Of a stretch of 64,000 nt of DNA, positions 36,238 through 47,131 are shown one piece after another (within the stretch, counting starts at the first letter, position 1; each line of letters starts with the position of its first letter). The notes beneath the pieces were generated by a model that was not told where the DNA came from, made no database searches, and saw only the letters and a list, made by a program, of their open reading frames with translations. Source of the DNA: Actinomycetota bacterium (GTDB taxonomy: Bacteria; Actinomycetota; Thermoleophilia; Gaiellales; F1-60-MAGs149). The DNA lies in the NCBI GenBank assembly GCA_016870485.1, contig VGBM01000002.1, positions 62,001 to 126,000 of the forward strand, given 5' to 3'. Position numbers and translations under genes: made by a program.

Positions 36238-36780
36238 TCAGTCCAGGCGCTTCACATCGCCGAAGCCGAGCTCGACCGGCACCTGGCGCTCGAAGATCGA
36301 GACGTGCACCTTGAGCTTGCCCGACTCCGTGTTGATCTCGATGATCTCGCCGTCGAAGTCGGCGAGCGGGCCCGACGTGACCTTGACCATCTGGCCGAGC
36401 TGGAACTCGGCGACCTGCTTCGGCTTGGCCTCGGCGGCCTCGACCTTCAGCAGCTTGTCGACCTCGGGCTGGCTGAGTGGCACGAGCGTCATCTCCTCGC
36501 GCTTGCCCTGCGCGCCGACGAAGCCGGTCACGCCCGGCGTGTTGCGGACGAGGCTGATCGCCTCGGGCGTCGCGTCCATCTGCACGAGCACGTAGCCCGG
36601 CATGACGCGCGTCTCCTTCTCGACCTTCTTGCCGTCGCGGGTCTCGACGGTCTGCTCGGTCGGCACCACGATGCGGCGCACATCCTCACCGCCCTGCTGG
36701 GTGCGGCGGCGCTGCTCGAGGTTGCGGCGGACCTTGTCCTCGTGGCCCGAGTAGGTGTGGATGGCGTACCAGCGGAACAT
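36238..36780 (-). CDS. nusG: transcription termination/antitermination factor NusG
   Basis: A 180-residue factor that binds RNA polymerase through its NGN domain (about 1-110, MFRWYAIHTYSGHEDKV and VMPGYVLVQM) and S10 or Rho through its C-terminal KOW domain (LGQMVKVTSGPLADFDGEI). It has no N-terminal extension of the type seen in some actinobacteria. It follows secE by 17 bases. Confidence 0.98.
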   Translation of the reverse strand: MFRWYAIHTYSGHEDKVRRNLEQRRRTQQGGEDVRRIVVPTEQTVETRDGKKVEKETRVMPGYVLVQMDATPEAISLVRNTPGVTGFVGAQGKREEMTLVPLSQPEVDKLLKVEAAEAKPKQVAEFQLGQMVKVTSGPLADFDGEIIEINTESGKLKVHVSIFERQVPVELGFGDVKRLD

Positions 36781-36797
36781 GCGGGGTATCTCGCTCC

Positions 36798-37115
36798 TTA
36801 TCCGGCCTGCTGGTTGATCAGCCAGCCGGCGACGCGGGAGAACACGGTGTCGAGCCCGTACAGGTAGAGCCCGACGACGAAGCAGGCGATCAGGACGACC
36901 GCGGTGGCCTGGACGAGCTGCGGCCGGTCGGGCCACTGGACGCGCTTGAGCTCGGCCCAGCACTCGCGGATGAAGCCGGTCAGGCCCGAGCGGTCCGACG
37001 GCGCGCCGGACTGGCTCTTCGCGGGGCGGGCGCGCTGCGCGCGCTCGCGGGCGCGGCGCTCCTTGCGCTCCTGCCGCGACTCCCTGCGCGGCTCGTTGTC
37101 CGGCGCGTCGGCCAC
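36798..37115 (-). CDS. secE: preprotein translocase subunit SecE
   Basis: A 105-residue protein with a long charged N-terminus rich in Arg and Glu (residues 8-30), an amphipathic segment FIRECWAELKRVQWPDRPQL, and a single membrane helix (about 72-90). It clamps SecY in the translocon. The start is the GTG at 37115, three bases after rpmG. Confidence 0.95.
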   Translation of the reverse strand: MADAPDNEPRRESRQERKERRARERAQRARPAKSQSGAPSDRSGLTGFIRECWAELKRVQWPDRPQLVQATAVVLIACFVVGLYLYGLDTVFSRVAGWLINQQAG

Positions 37116-37118
37116 CGG

Positions 37119-37283
37119 CTAGCGGGTCTCCCGGTGCAGCGTCTGCTTGCCGCAGCGCGGGCAGAACTTCTTCAGCTCGATGCGGTCGGGGGTGTTCCGC
37201 TTCGACTTGTTGGTCTCGTAGTTCCGCTCCTTGCAGTCGGTGCAGGCCATCGTGACTGCGATGCGGATTCCGGCCTTGGCCAT
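37119..37283 (-). CDS. rpmG: 50S ribosomal protein L33, zinc-binding form
   Basis: A 54-residue protein starting [20 protein letters not shown], with zinc cysteines 14, 17, 41 and 44 ([14 protein letters not shown] at the end). It heads the rpmG-secE-nusG-rplK-rplA unit, as in other actinobacteria. A possible -10 hexamer TAGGCT lies at 37361-37366 on the minus strand. The tRNA-Trp gene often found nearby is not present. Confidence 0.96.
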   Translation of the reverse strand: MAKAGIRIAVTMACTDCKERNYETNKSKRNTPDRIELKKFCPRCGKQTLHRETR

Positions 37284-37400
37284 CGATTCGATCCTTGGCT
37301 GTGGGTCGCTGCCGGTGATTCAGACGGCAGCGCGGAGCGGGGACGCCCCGACGACGGCGAAGCCTACCGGAGGATGCGCGGCGGCGCTGCGGTGGGGCCG

Positions 37401-39374
<1,974 letters not shown>

Positions 39375-39414
39375 CGTGCTCCTGCGCGTCGGGGACGGAG
39401 GTCCGGCCTCGGAC

Positions 39415-40617
39415 TCACGATAGCACCGGGTCGGGTGCGGGCTTCTGCGCGTCCGGAGCGGGCGCGGAGCGGCGCAGGAGCAGGGTCAGGACGAGCGCCG
39501 CGACCAGCGCCAGCGCGGCCAGAAGCGCCGCGCCGGCCCAGCCGGCGGCGCTCCACGCGGCCCCGAGGACGAACGGGCCGAGCGAGCCGAGCAGGTAGTA
39601 GATCGTGAGGTGCACGCTCATCGCACTCCCCCTATCGCGCCGCGTCAGCTGCGGGACGAGGAGCTGCGCGACCCCCACCATCGCGAACAGCCCGCCGGCG
39701 AGGACCGCGAGCCCGACGACGACGGCGGGCAGCCAGCCCACGGAGCCGACGGCGAGCCCCGCGAGTCCGATCAGCGGGAACACGGGCAGGATCGCGCGCG
39801 GCCCGACGCGGCCGGCGAGGCGCACGGCCAACGGCGTCAGGGCGCCGACGAGCCAGACCACGTAGAAGGCGCCGACCTGGGCCGCCGAGAGCCCGAACTC
39901 GGGCCCCTCGAGGCGGTACGCGACGACCGAGTAGAGCCCCACGAAGGCGAAGAACGTGCAGCCGGCGGCGAGGCCGTTGAGCAGGATCGGCGCGTTGCCG
40001 AGGTGCGCCCGCACGGCGCGCAGGGGCGAGCGCGCGCGCGGTGGCGGCGGCGCGGCGGGCAGGAGCAGCGCCAGAAGCGCCGCGCTGGCCAGGAGCGGCA
40101 GGGCGAGGCTTGCGAGCGACCAGCGCCAGCCGATGTCGTCGACGAGGAGCGCGGGGACGGTGCGGCCGATGAAGCCGCCGAGCACCAGGGCCGAGGTGTA
40201 GAGGCCGACCACGGTCGGCACGCGCGCCGCCGGGAAGGCCTCGTAGACGTACGCCGTGGCCACGGTCAGGAGGCCCGGCAGGAGCAGGCCCTGCACGGCG
40301 CGCAGCGCGAGCAGCTGCACGAGGCCGCCGTCGATCGCGATCAGCGCCGTCGGCACGGCCAAAAGCGCGCAGGAGCCGAGCATCACGGTGCGCCGCCCGA
40401 TCCGGTCGGATAGGGGCCCCATGATCCACGCGCCGAGGGCGATGCCGACCACGACGACCGTGATCGTCAGGCCCGTGGCCGCCGGGCCGGCGTCGAGGTC
40501 CGCGCCGATCTCCGGCACGATCGCCTGCGTCGAGTACGGGATGCAGAACATCGCAGCGGCCGCCACCGCGATCGCGAGCACCGCCCCCGAGCCCGCGCGC
40601 AGCTGCTGAGCCCCCAT
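39415..40617 (-). CDS. MFS transporter
   Basis: A 400-residue major facilitator with about twelve membrane helices. The loop between helices 2 and 3 reads [15 protein letters not shown], the family signature, and helix 4 has [13 protein letters not shown]. The pattern is closest to the YnfM/Bcr-type drug and arabinose efflux proteins, but the substrate cannot be told. The ATG at 40617 lies six bases after TACGGT, so the mRNA is probably leaderless. The promoter overlaps that of the divergent phosphorylase gene. Confidence 0.85.
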   Translation of the reverse strand: MGAQQLRAGSGAVLAIAVAAAAMFCIPYSTQAIVPEIGADLDAGPAATGLTITVVVVGIALGAWIMGPLSDRIGRRTVMLGSCALLAVPTALIAIDGGLVQLLALRAVQGLLLPGLLTVATAYVYEAFPAARVPTVVGLYTSALVLGGFIGRTVPALLVDDIGWRWSLASLALPLLASAALLALLLPAAPPPPRARSPLRAVRAHLGNAPILLNGLAAGCTFFAFVGLYSVVAYRLEGPEFGLSAAQVGAFYVVWLVGALTPLAVRLAGRVGPRAILPVFPLIGLAGLAVGSVGWLPAVVVGLAVLAGGLFAMVGVAQLLVPQLTRRDRGSAMSVHLTIYYLLGSLGPFVLGAAWSAAGWAGAALLAALALVAALVLTLLLRRSAPAPDAQKPAPDPVLS

Positions 40618-40652
40618 GCGGGAACCGTACCGCGCTGCCGTACCATGCCCGC
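40618..40652. promoter_or_regulatory. divergent leaderless promoters (MFS and nucleoside phosphorylase)
   Basis: Only 35 bases separate the two start codons. On the plus strand TACCAT (40641-40646) is six bases before the ATG at 40653. On the minus strand TACGGT is six bases before the ATG at 40617. Both fit leaderless starts, and the two -35 regions must lie within the opposite gene. Confidence 0.6.
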
Positions 40653-41372
40653 ATGCCCGAGCACCTCCAGACCCAGGCCGGGGCCTTCGGCGAGCACGCG
40701 CTGCTCGTCGGCGACCCGCAGCGCGCCGACCTGATCGCCGGGGAGCTCCTGGAGGGCGCCGAACTGGTCACCGACGCGCGCGGGCTGCGCGGCTGGGCGG
40801 GCACGTTCGGCGGCCGCCGGGTCGGCGTGCAGACGACCGGCATGGGCGGCGCCTCGGCGGCGATCGCGATCGAGGAGCTGATCCAGCTCGGCGTGCGCCG
40901 CCTCGTCCGCCTCGGCACCTGCGGCTCGATCGCGCCGCAGGTGACGCCGGGCGACTTCCTCTGCGCCGCCTCGGCGATCCCCGCCGACGGCACCAGCCGC
41001 ACCTATGTAGGCGACGAGCCGCACGCCCCGCTCGCGGACTTCGAGATCGTGCACGCCGCCGTCCACGACGCCAAGAGGGCTGGGGTGCGGATGCGGGTCG
41101 GCCTCGTGGCCACCACCGACGCCTACTACGACCCGGGCGCGGGCCGCGCTGCCCGCTGGGCCGCGCGCGGGGCGCTCGCCGTCGACATGGAGACCGCGCC
41201 GCTGCTGACCATCGCGCCGCTGCGCGGCGCCTCCGCCGCCTCGTTCCTGATCGTCACGAACCGAGTCGCGCAGCCCTCTACGCGCCTCGACGCCGACGCC
41301 CAGCGCACCGCGGTGCTGGCGAGCGCCCCGATCGCGCTCGGCGCCCTCGTCTCGGAGCCGAAGGCCCCGTGA
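40653..41372 (+). CDS. purine-nucleoside phosphorylase/uridine phosphorylase family protein
   Basis: A 239-residue cytoplasmic enzyme of the PNP/UDP family that splits nucleosides with phosphate. It shows GDPQRADLIA (phosphate loop) near the start, TTGMGGASAAIAIEEL, RLGTCGSIAPQVTPGD, and the purine-binding segment with VDMETAPLL. The pattern fits DeoD-type hexameric enzymes. The next gene starts inside its stop codon (GTGA). It may act in nucleoside salvage. Confidence 0.85.
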   Translation: MPEHLQTQAGAFGEHALLVGDPQRADLIAGELLEGAELVTDARGLRGWAGTFGGRRVGVQTTGMGGASAAIAIEELIQLGVRRLVRLGTCGSIAPQVTPGDFLCAASAIPADGTSRTYVGDEPHAPLADFEIVHAAVHDAKRAGVRMRVGLVATTDAYYDPGAGRAARWAARGALAVDMETAPLLTIAPLRGASAASFLIVTNRVAQPSTRLDADAQRTAVLASAPIALGALVSEPKAP

Positions 41373-42286
41373 GCCGCCGCGCCGTCTTCGTCGTCAACCC
41401 GTCCTCCGCCAACGGCGCCACGGCGCGCGAATGGCCCGACCTCGCCGCCGCCGCCCGCGCCACGGGCCTGGTCGTCGAGGAGCGCCTGACGGAGGCGCCC
41501 GGCCACGCCGCCGAGCTCGCCCGCGAGGCGTCGATGAACGGCGCCGACGTGGTCGTGGCCGTCGGCGGCGACGGCACGGTGCACGAGGTCGTCAACGGCC
41601 TCGTCGGCCCCGGCGGCGCCCCCTTCGGCACGGCCGCCCTCGGCGTCGTCCCGCGCGGCACGGGCCGCGACTTCATCCGCAGCCACGCGATCCCGACGAA
41701 GCCCCGGGAGGCCCTGCGCGTCATCGCCGAGGGCCGCATCCGCCGCGTCGACCTCGGCGAGGTCGCGACCGACGCCGACCCGGAGGGCACCCGCTTCGCC
41801 AACGCCGCCTCCGCCGGCGTGACCGGGGCGATCGCGGCGCGGGCCAACGGCATGTCGAAGCGCCTCGGCGGCACCCCCACCTTCCTCGTGGCCGCCGTGC
41901 AGGGCTTCCGGGCCTGGCGCAACACGCCGATCCACGTGCAGGTCGACGGCCGCCCCCACGACCTGACCGCGGCCTGCGTCGTCCTCATGAACGGCCATTC
42001 CCTGGCCGGCGGCATGAAGGCCGCGCGCGACGCCCGCCAGGACGACGGCCTGCTCGACCTGGTCCTCGTCGGCGACGTCGGCGCCAAGGACCTCGCCCTC
42101 AACCTGCACCGCGTCTACGGCGGCACGCTCGGCGAGCACCCGAAGATCGAGCAGATCAAGGCCGCCGAGGTGCGCATCTCCGGCACGGAGGCGCTCCCGA
42201 TCGAGGCCGACGGCGAGATCGTCGGCGCGACGCCGGCCGTCTTCCGCTGCCTGCCGGGCGCGCTCGACCTCGTCGCCGGCGACTAG
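41369..42286 (+). CDS. diacylglycerol/lipid kinase family protein
   Basis: A 305-residue kinase of the YegS/BmrU/DgkB type. VFVVNPSSANGA starts the catalytic domain, and the nucleotide loop VGGDGTVHEVVNG holds GGDGT at 66-70. RGTGRDF follows, and NAASAGVTG begins the second domain. It would phosphorylate a membrane lipid, possibly diacylglycerol. The GTG start overlaps the phosphorylase stop, so the pair is co-transcribed. Its end overlaps the convergent small gene by four bases. Confidence 0.9.
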   Translation: MSRRAVFVVNPSSANGATAREWPDLAAAARATGLVVEERLTEAPGHAAELAREASMNGADVVVAVGGDGTVHEVVNGLVGPGGAPFGTAALGVVPRGTGRDFIRSHAIPTKPREALRVIAEGRIRRVDLGEVATDADPEGTRFANAASAGVTGAIAARANGMSKRLGGTPTFLVAAVQGFRAWRNTPIHVQVDGRPHDLTAACVVLMNGHSLAGGMKAARDARQDDGLLDLVLVGDVGAKDLALNLHRVYGGTLGEHPKIEQIKAAEVRISGTEALPIEADGEIVGATPAVFRCLPGALDLVAGD

Positions 42287-42531
42287 CCCGGCACGGCGAG
42301 CCGGATCCGCTCCACGGCCTGCGCGAGCTCGGCCGGGCCGCCGTTCGCCCGGGCGAGGGCGATCCCGGCGAGGAACGTGGCGATCGGCGCCGCGGGGCGC
42401 TGCACGCCGTGCGCGGCGTCGGCGGCGAGGCGCAGGAGCTCGTCGACGGTCTCGGGCGCGGCGACCCAGGCGAGGTCGTCGGCGCCGAGGGCCGCGACGG
42501 CGCGGGCGGCGAAGTCCTGAACGTCTTCCAC
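42283..42531 (-). CDS. DUF6457-like small protein
   Basis: An 82-residue helical protein with LLRLAADAAHGVQRPAAPIA and TFLAGIALARANG, which resembles the actinobacterial DUF6457 family. As I recall, members often sit next to or fused with molybdenum-cofactor nucleotidyltransferases. The GTG at 42531 is preferred because AAGGAG lies five bases before it; a GTG at 42537 overlaps that site. The nearby coxDEF-like genes would fit a molybdoenzyme link, but this is inference. Confidence 0.6.
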   Translation of the reverse strand: MEDVQDFAARAVAALGADDLAWVAAPETVDELLRLAADAAHGVQRPAAPIATFLAGIALARANGGPAELAQAVERIRLAVPG

Positions 42532-42604
42532 GGGCACTCCTTGCAGGCGCTAGATTCATTCGACCGGCGAGTCGGCGTTCGGCCGCCCGCCGGCGAAGAA
42601 GGCG

Positions 42605-43591
42605 ATGGGCACAGACCGCCCCGAGCGTACCCCTCCGACCACCGAGCCCGAGGCCATGAGCGAGCAGACGATGCGGGAATCGATCGACGGCGTGCAGGCG
42701 GCCCTCGCCGAGCGCGACTACCTCGCCGACCGCGGCCTCGCCACGACCGTCCACCTCGCGCTGCAGCTCGGCAAGCCGCTGCTCCTCGAGGGCGAGGCGG
42801 GCGTCGGCAAGACGGAGCTCGCGAAGGTCGTCGCGGACGCCCTCGGCGCGCGCCTGATCCGCCTGCAGTGCTACGAGGGCATCGACGTCGCCCACGCCCT
42901 CTACGACTGGGCCTACGCGCGGCAGATGCTGTACATCCGCACCCTCGAGGCGACCGGCGAGGCCGGCCGCGGCGACGAGGTGCTCGACGAGCTGTTCGGG
43001 CCGCGCTTCCTCGAGCGGCGCCCCCTGCTCGACGCGATCGCCTGCGACGACCCCGTGCCGCCCGTGCTCCTGATCGACGAGATCGACCGCGCCGACGACG
43101 AGTTCGAGGCCTTCCTGCTCGAGCTCCTGTCCGACTTCCAGGTCACGATCCCGGAGATCGGCACGATCAAGGCCGAGCGCCGCCCCGTCGTCTTCCTGAC
43201 CTCGAACCGCACCCGCGAGCTGCACGAGGCGCTCAAGCGCCGCTGCCTCTACATGTGGGTCGAGATGCCGAGCCTCGAGCGCGAGATCGCGATCGTGCGC
43301 GCCCGCGTTCCCGGCGTCCCCGAGCGGCTCGCCGCCCAGGCCGCCGCGTTCGTGCACGAGCTGCGCCAGCTCGACCTCACGAAGCAGCCCGGCATCGCCG
43401 AGACGATCGACTGGACCCAGGCCCTGCTCGCGCTCGGCCAGGAGGAGCTCGAGGCGGGCGTCGTCAACCTGACCCTCGGCTCCGTCCTCAAGTTCCACGA
43501 GGACATCGGCCGCGTCCGGGACGCGGATCTCCAGGAGCTCGTCGACCGCGCCCGCACGGCCGCGGACGAGGTCGAGACCCCGGCGGGCTGA
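42605..43591 (+). CDS. MoxR-type AAA+ ATPase (CoxD-like)
   Basis: A 328-residue AAA+ ATPase with Walker A LLEGEAGVGKTELAK, Walker B VLLIDEIDRADDEFEAFLLE, the sensor region VVFLTSNRTRELHEALKRRC and a C-terminal lid. With the following VWA protein and XdhC-like protein it forms the order coxD-coxE-coxF of carbon monoxide dehydrogenase clusters, where CoxD helps insert sulfur and copper into the active site. The ATG at 42605 follows GAAGAAGG; an inner ATG at 42656 would drop 17 residues. No coxMSL structural genes are in the window. Confidence 0.85.
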   Translation: MGTDRPERTPPTTEPEAMSEQTMRESIDGVQAALAERDYLADRGLATTVHLALQLGKPLLLEGEAGVGKTELAKVVADALGARLIRLQCYEGIDVAHALYDWAYARQMLYIRTLEATGEAGRGDEVLDELFGPRFLERRPLLDAIACDDPVPPVLLIDEIDRADDEFEAFLLELLSDFQVTIPEIGTIKAERRPVVFLTSNRTRELHEALKRRCLYMWVEMPSLEREIAIVRARVPGVPERLAAQAAAFVHELRQLDLTKQPGIAETIDWTQALLALGQEELEAGVVNLTLGSVLKFHEDIGRVRDADLQELVDRARTAADEVETPAG

Positions 43592-44778
43592 TGGACCCCG
43601 GCGACGCCGTCGTCCGCAAGCTCGTTACGTTCGGGCGCATCCTCCGCGAGGCCGGCGTCGAGGTCGGCCCGGGCCGCGTTCAGGACGCGCTGCGCGCGCT
43701 CGACCGGATCGACCTGCGCCGCCGCGACGAGGTCCATGCGGCGCTGGCCTGCACGCTGGTCGCCCGCCGCGACGACCTCGAGGTCTTCGACCGCGCCTTC
43801 CGCGCCTGGTTCGAGCGCGACCCCACCCGCCTCCAGACGCGCCCGCCGGACCTCGGCATCGGGATCGACGAGCGCCCCCAGCCGCCGTCGGCGGCCTCCC
43901 GCCCGGGCGGCGACCACGAGGACACGGAGCCCGACGAGGAGCAGGAGGAGCCCGACGTCCTCGCCGCCTACTCGGCGGCCGAGCGGCTGCGCGAGCGCGA
44001 CTTCTCGACCCTCACCCGCGCGGAGCTCCTGCGCCTGCGCAAGCTGATGGACCGCCTCGTGCGGGTCCTGCCGATGCGCCCGTCGCGGCGGCTGGAGGTC
44101 GCGGCGGACGGCGCCGTGATCGCACCCCGCGAGACGCTGCGCCGCGCGATGCGCCGCGAGGGCGAGGCCGTGGAGCGCGCCTTCCGCCGCCCCAAGCGGG
44201 TCGAGCGGCGCGTCGTCTTCCTCTGCGACGTGTCCGGCTCGATGGAGCCCTACAGCCGCGCGCTGGTCCTGTTCCTGCAGGCCGCGGTCGCGGCGGGGCG
44301 CAAGGTCGAGGCGTTCACCTTCGGGACGCGCCTGACCCGCCTGACCCCCTACCTCGGCGGCTACGACCCGCAGGCCAGCCTCGAGCGCGCCGCGCGCGCG
44401 GTGCCCGACTGGGCCGGCGGCACCCGGATCGGCGACACGCTGAGGGCGTTCAACGACGTCCACGGGCGCCGCGGCCTGACCCGGGGCAGCGTCGTCGTGA
44501 TCGTCTCCGACGGCTGGGAGCGCGGCGACGTGACCACGCTGCGCGACGAGATGGCGCGCCTCAGGCGGCGCTGCCACGCGATCATCTGGGTCAACCCGCT
44601 GAAGGGCACGGAGGGCTACGAGCCGCTCGCCGCCGGCATGGCCGCGGCGCTGCCGTACATCGACGTCTTCCTGCCCGGCCACAACCTGGTCGCCCTCGAG
44701 GCCCTCGCCGACGCGCTGCGCGCGGCCGGCGGGCGCCGCTCCGAGGTGCGGCCGCAGACGCTCAGGAGGGCGGCATGA
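43591..44778 (+). CDS. VWA domain-containing protein (CoxE-like)
   Basis: A 395-residue cytoplasmic protein. The N-terminal helical region (1-100) is followed by an acidic linker (EDTEPDEEQEEPD). A C-terminal von Willebrand A domain has the metal-ion site DVSGSM at about 211-216 and VVIVSDGWERGD. This is the CoxE architecture, which works with a MoxR ATPase in metalloenzyme maturation. It begins on the last base of the MoxR stop and overlaps the XdhC-like gene by four bases (ATGA). Confidence 0.87.
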   Translation: MDPGDAVVRKLVTFGRILREAGVEVGPGRVQDALRALDRIDLRRRDEVHAALACTLVARRDDLEVFDRAFRAWFERDPTRLQTRPPDLGIGIDERPQPPSAASRPGGDHEDTEPDEEQEEPDVLAAYSAAERLRERDFSTLTRAELLRLRKLMDRLVRVLPMRPSRRLEVAADGAVIAPRETLRRAMRREGEAVERAFRRPKRVERRVVFLCDVSGSMEPYSRALVLFLQAAVAAGRKVEAFTFGTRLTRLTPYLGGYDPQASLERAARAVPDWAGGTRIGDTLRAFNDVHGRRGLTRGSVVVIVSDGWERGDVTTLRDEMARLRRRCHAIIWVNPLKGTEGYEPLAAGMAAALPYIDVFLPGHNLVALEALADALRAAGGRRSEVRPQTLRRAA

Positions 44779-45842
44779 ACGACGAGACCCTGGCCACGGC
44801 GGCCGGCTGGGCCGCCCGCGGCGACCAGGTGGCGCTCGCCACCGTGGTGCGCACCTACCGCTCCGCCCCGCGTCCGATCGGCAGCGTCTTCGCCGTCTCC
44901 TCGTCCGGGGAGATGGCGGGCTCCGTCTCCGGCGGCTGCGTCGAGGGCGACATCTACGGCGCCGCGCAGGAGCTCTTCGGCGACGCCGCGGCGCCCGGCC
45001 CGCGACTGATCCACTACGGCATCTCCGACGACCTCGCACTCGAGGTCGGCCTCGCCTGCGGCGGCGAGCTGTGGGTCGCGCTCGACCGCTGGCGCCCCCG
45101 CCCCGCGCTGCGCCGCGGCGCCGTCGCGACCGCCTTCGGCGGCGACCAGAACGGCCGCGGCGTGGTCTTCGACGCGGACACGGGCGAGGCCGCGGGCGAC
45201 CTCGCGGGCGCGCTGCGCGCCGAGGCGGACCGGCTGATCGCGGAGGCCGTCGCCACCGAGGCGTCGTGCGCCGTCGACCTCGCGGATGGCGTCACCCTGT
45301 TCGTCGAGAGCGTCCACCCCGCCCCGCGCGTCGTCGTGGTCGGCGCGGTCGACACCGCCGAGGCGCTCTGCCGGATGGCGCGCACGCTCGGCTGGCGCAC
45401 CGCGGTCGTCGACCCGCGCGGGAAGTTCGCGACGGCGGAGCGGATCCCGAGCGCCGACGTGATCGAGGCGGCCTGGCCCGCCAGCGCCTACCCGGCGATC
45501 GCGCTCGAGGCCGCCGACCACGTCGTGGTGCTCACCCACGACCCCAAGATCGACGACCCCGCGATCGCCCAGGCCCTGGCCGCGGGCTGCGGCTACGTCG
45601 GCGCGCTCGGCTCGCGGCGCACGCAGGAGAAGCGCAACGAGCGGCTGCGCGAGTCCGGCTGCACGGACGCGCAGATCGGCCGCATCCACGGGCCCGTCGG
45701 CCTCGACATCGGCGCGCACTCGCCCGCCGAGACGGCGGTCGCGATCCTCGCCGAGATCATCGGCTGGCGCTCGGGGCGCGGCGGCCAGCCGCTGCGGCAG
45801 ACCAGCGGCCGGATCCACCCGACCGACGAGCCCGAGGCGTAG
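44775..45842 (+). CDS. XdhC family protein (CoxF-like molybdenum cofactor maturation)
   Basis: A 355-residue protein. The N-terminal XdhC/CoxI domain has LATVVRTYRSAPRPIGS and GSVSGGCVEGDIY, and the C-terminal Rossmann domain has VVVVGAVDTAEALCRMA, VVLTHDPKIDD and GYVGALGSRRTQEKR. Such proteins bind and sulfurate the molybdenum cofactor before insertion into xanthine- or CO-dehydrogenase-type enzymes. It closes the coxDEF-like set. Its TAG stop forms part of the TAGGAT promoter element of the next gene. Confidence 0.88.
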   Translation: MNDETLATAAGWAARGDQVALATVVRTYRSAPRPIGSVFAVSSSGEMAGSVSGGCVEGDIYGAAQELFGDAAAPGPRLIHYGISDDLALEVGLACGGELWVALDRWRPRPALRRGAVATAFGGDQNGRGVVFDADTGEAAGDLAGALRAEADRLIAEAVATEASCAVDLADGVTLFVESVHPAPRVVVVGAVDTAEALCRMARTLGWRTAVVDPRGKFATAERIPSADVIEAAWPASAYPAIALEAADHVVVLTHDPKIDDPAIAQALAAGCGYVGALGSRRTQEKRNERLRESGCTDAQIGRIHGPVGLDIGAHSPAETAVAILAEIIGWRSGRGGQPLRQTSGRIHPTDEPEA

Positions 45843-45845
45843 GAT
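45840..45845 (+). promoter_or_regulatory. leaderless -10 element (TAGGAT) of the thioesterase gene
   Basis: TAGGAT lies six bases before the GTG at 45852 and includes the stop codon of the upstream XdhC-like gene. Confidence 0.5.
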
Positions 45846-45851
45846 CCGCGC

Positions 45852-46304
45852 GTGGCGCGCGCGCTGATCGACCCCCCGCTCGAGCCCGGGCGCTACCCCT
45901 TCGCGCACCCCGTGCGGGTCCGCTTCGCCGAGACGGACGCGATGGGCGTGGTCCACCACGGCGCCTACATCCCGTGGCTCGAGGAGGCCCGGGTCGAGCT
46001 CCTGGCCAGCGCGGGCCACGCGTACGCCGAGGTGCACGCCGGCGGCCTCGACCTCGCCGTGGCGGAGATCGCGATGCGCTACCGGCGCGCCGTGCGCTTC
46101 GGCGACCCGGTCGTCGTGCATGCGGGGATGGCGGCCGCCTCGCGCTCCGTGATCCAGCTCGCCTACCTGGTGGTCGCCGGCGGCCAGGTCGCGGCGAGCG
46201 CGGTCACCACGCACGCCTGCGTCGACCCCGAGGGCCGCCCGCTGCGCGTGCCCGACTGGCTCGGCGCCCTCGCAACCGGCCCGACCGCCCTCCTGCCCGC
46301 CTAG
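45852..46304 (+). CDS. acyl-CoA thioesterase (YbgC/FadM, 4HBT family)
   Basis: A 150-residue hotdog-fold protein. The block RFAETDAMGVVHHGAYIPWLEEAR contains the catalytic Asp of the 4-hydroxybenzoyl-CoA thioesterase family. MRYRRAVRFGDPVVV follows. It would release CoA from acyl thioesters in the cytoplasm. The GTG start is read from a probable leaderless mRNA. The gene converges with, and overlaps by four bases, the lipoprotein gene on the other strand. Confidence 0.88.
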   Translation: MARALIDPPLEPGRYPFAHPVRVRFAETDAMGVVHHGAYIPWLEEARVELLASAGHAYAEVHAGGLDLAVAEIAMRYRRAVRFGDPVVVHAGMAAASRSVIQLAYLVVAGGQVAASAVTTHACVDPEGRPLRVPDWLGALATGPTALLPA

Positions 46305-47131
46305 AAGCCGCGCCCGCCGTCGAGCGAGGCGTGCAGCGAGCCGTTCGGGCCGACCGCGAAGACGAGGTCGGCGTTGCGCGGGTCGACCGCCACCCGCACC
46401 GCGTCGAGGTCGGCGGCCCGCCAGGTGGCGCCGCCGTCGAACGTGACCCGCACGCGCGGGGTCAGGATCACCGCGTGCCCCGCGCGGCTGCGGGCCGCGG
46501 CCACGTCGCGGACGTCGGCGAGCCCCGTGATGCGCCGGAAGTTGACGCCGAGGTCGTCGGAGATCAAGAGGCCACGCCGCCCGCAGGCCACCCACAGCCG
46601 CTCGGGCCGGCCGCGCTCGATCGGGCCGACGGCGAGGGCGCGCGGGCGCGGGCAGAGCCCGAGCGCGGCCATCCGCCACCAGGTGCGGCCGCCGTCGTTC
46701 GAGTACTGCAGCATCGGCCGCTGGCCGCGCACCGCGGCCACCGCCCACAGCCGGTCGCGGCGCGCCGACCCGGCGAGGAGGACGACGTTGCCGGGGAAGG
46801 GCCAGGCCCGCGCCTCGTCGGGCGCGCCGTCGAGCGCGTACCCGTACGCCACCCCGGTCGCGCCGCGCGAGACCATGACGCGGTCCGCGTAGGGGCCGGC
46901 GGCCAGCACGGGCTCGTCGCCGCCCTCCGGCGTGGTCCAGGTGCGGCCCCCGTCGAGCGAGGTGCGTAGGCCGTAGTTCCCGCCGACCAGGAGCGGCCCC
47001 TGCGCCTCGTCGGAGACGAGCAGGAGGCGCGGCTCGGCGAACCCCGCGGGCAGGATCCGCTCGCGCGGCTCGAGGAACCCGCAGCCTGCGAGCGCGAGCG
47101 CGCAGAGGGCGGCGAGGGCGGCCCGCCTCAC
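46301..47131 (-). CDS. Asp-box (BNR/YCF48-like) lipoprotein
   Basis: A 276-residue exported lipoprotein with signal peptide and lipobox LALAGC (Cys17). At least four Asp-box motifs (SLDGGRTW, SNDGGRTWW, TFDGGATWR, SLDGGRGF) indicate a beta-propeller of the sialidase/sortilin/YCF48 kind. The ligand is unknown. The GTG at 47131 overlaps the stop of the deacetylase-flippase fusion gene upstream, so it belongs to the same envelope-related operon. Confidence 0.8.
   Translation of the reverse strand: MRRAALAALCALALAGCGFLEPRERILPAGFAEPRLLLVSDEAQGPLLVGGNYGLRTSLDGGRTWTTPEGGDEPVLAAGPYADRVMVSRGATGVAYGYALDGAPDEARAWPFPGNVVLLAGSARRDRLWAVAAVRGQRPMLQYSNDGGRTWWRMAALGLCPRPRALAVGPIERGRPERLWVACGRRGLLISDDLGVNFRRITGLADVRDVAAARSRAGHAVILTPRVRVTFDGGATWRAADLDAVRVAVDPRNADLVFAVGPNGSLHASLDGGRGF

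Noticed and set aside
37284-37400. Search for a tRNA-Trp gene upstream of rpmG
   Set aside because: No cloverleaf or T-loop sequence could be found on either strand in this spacer.
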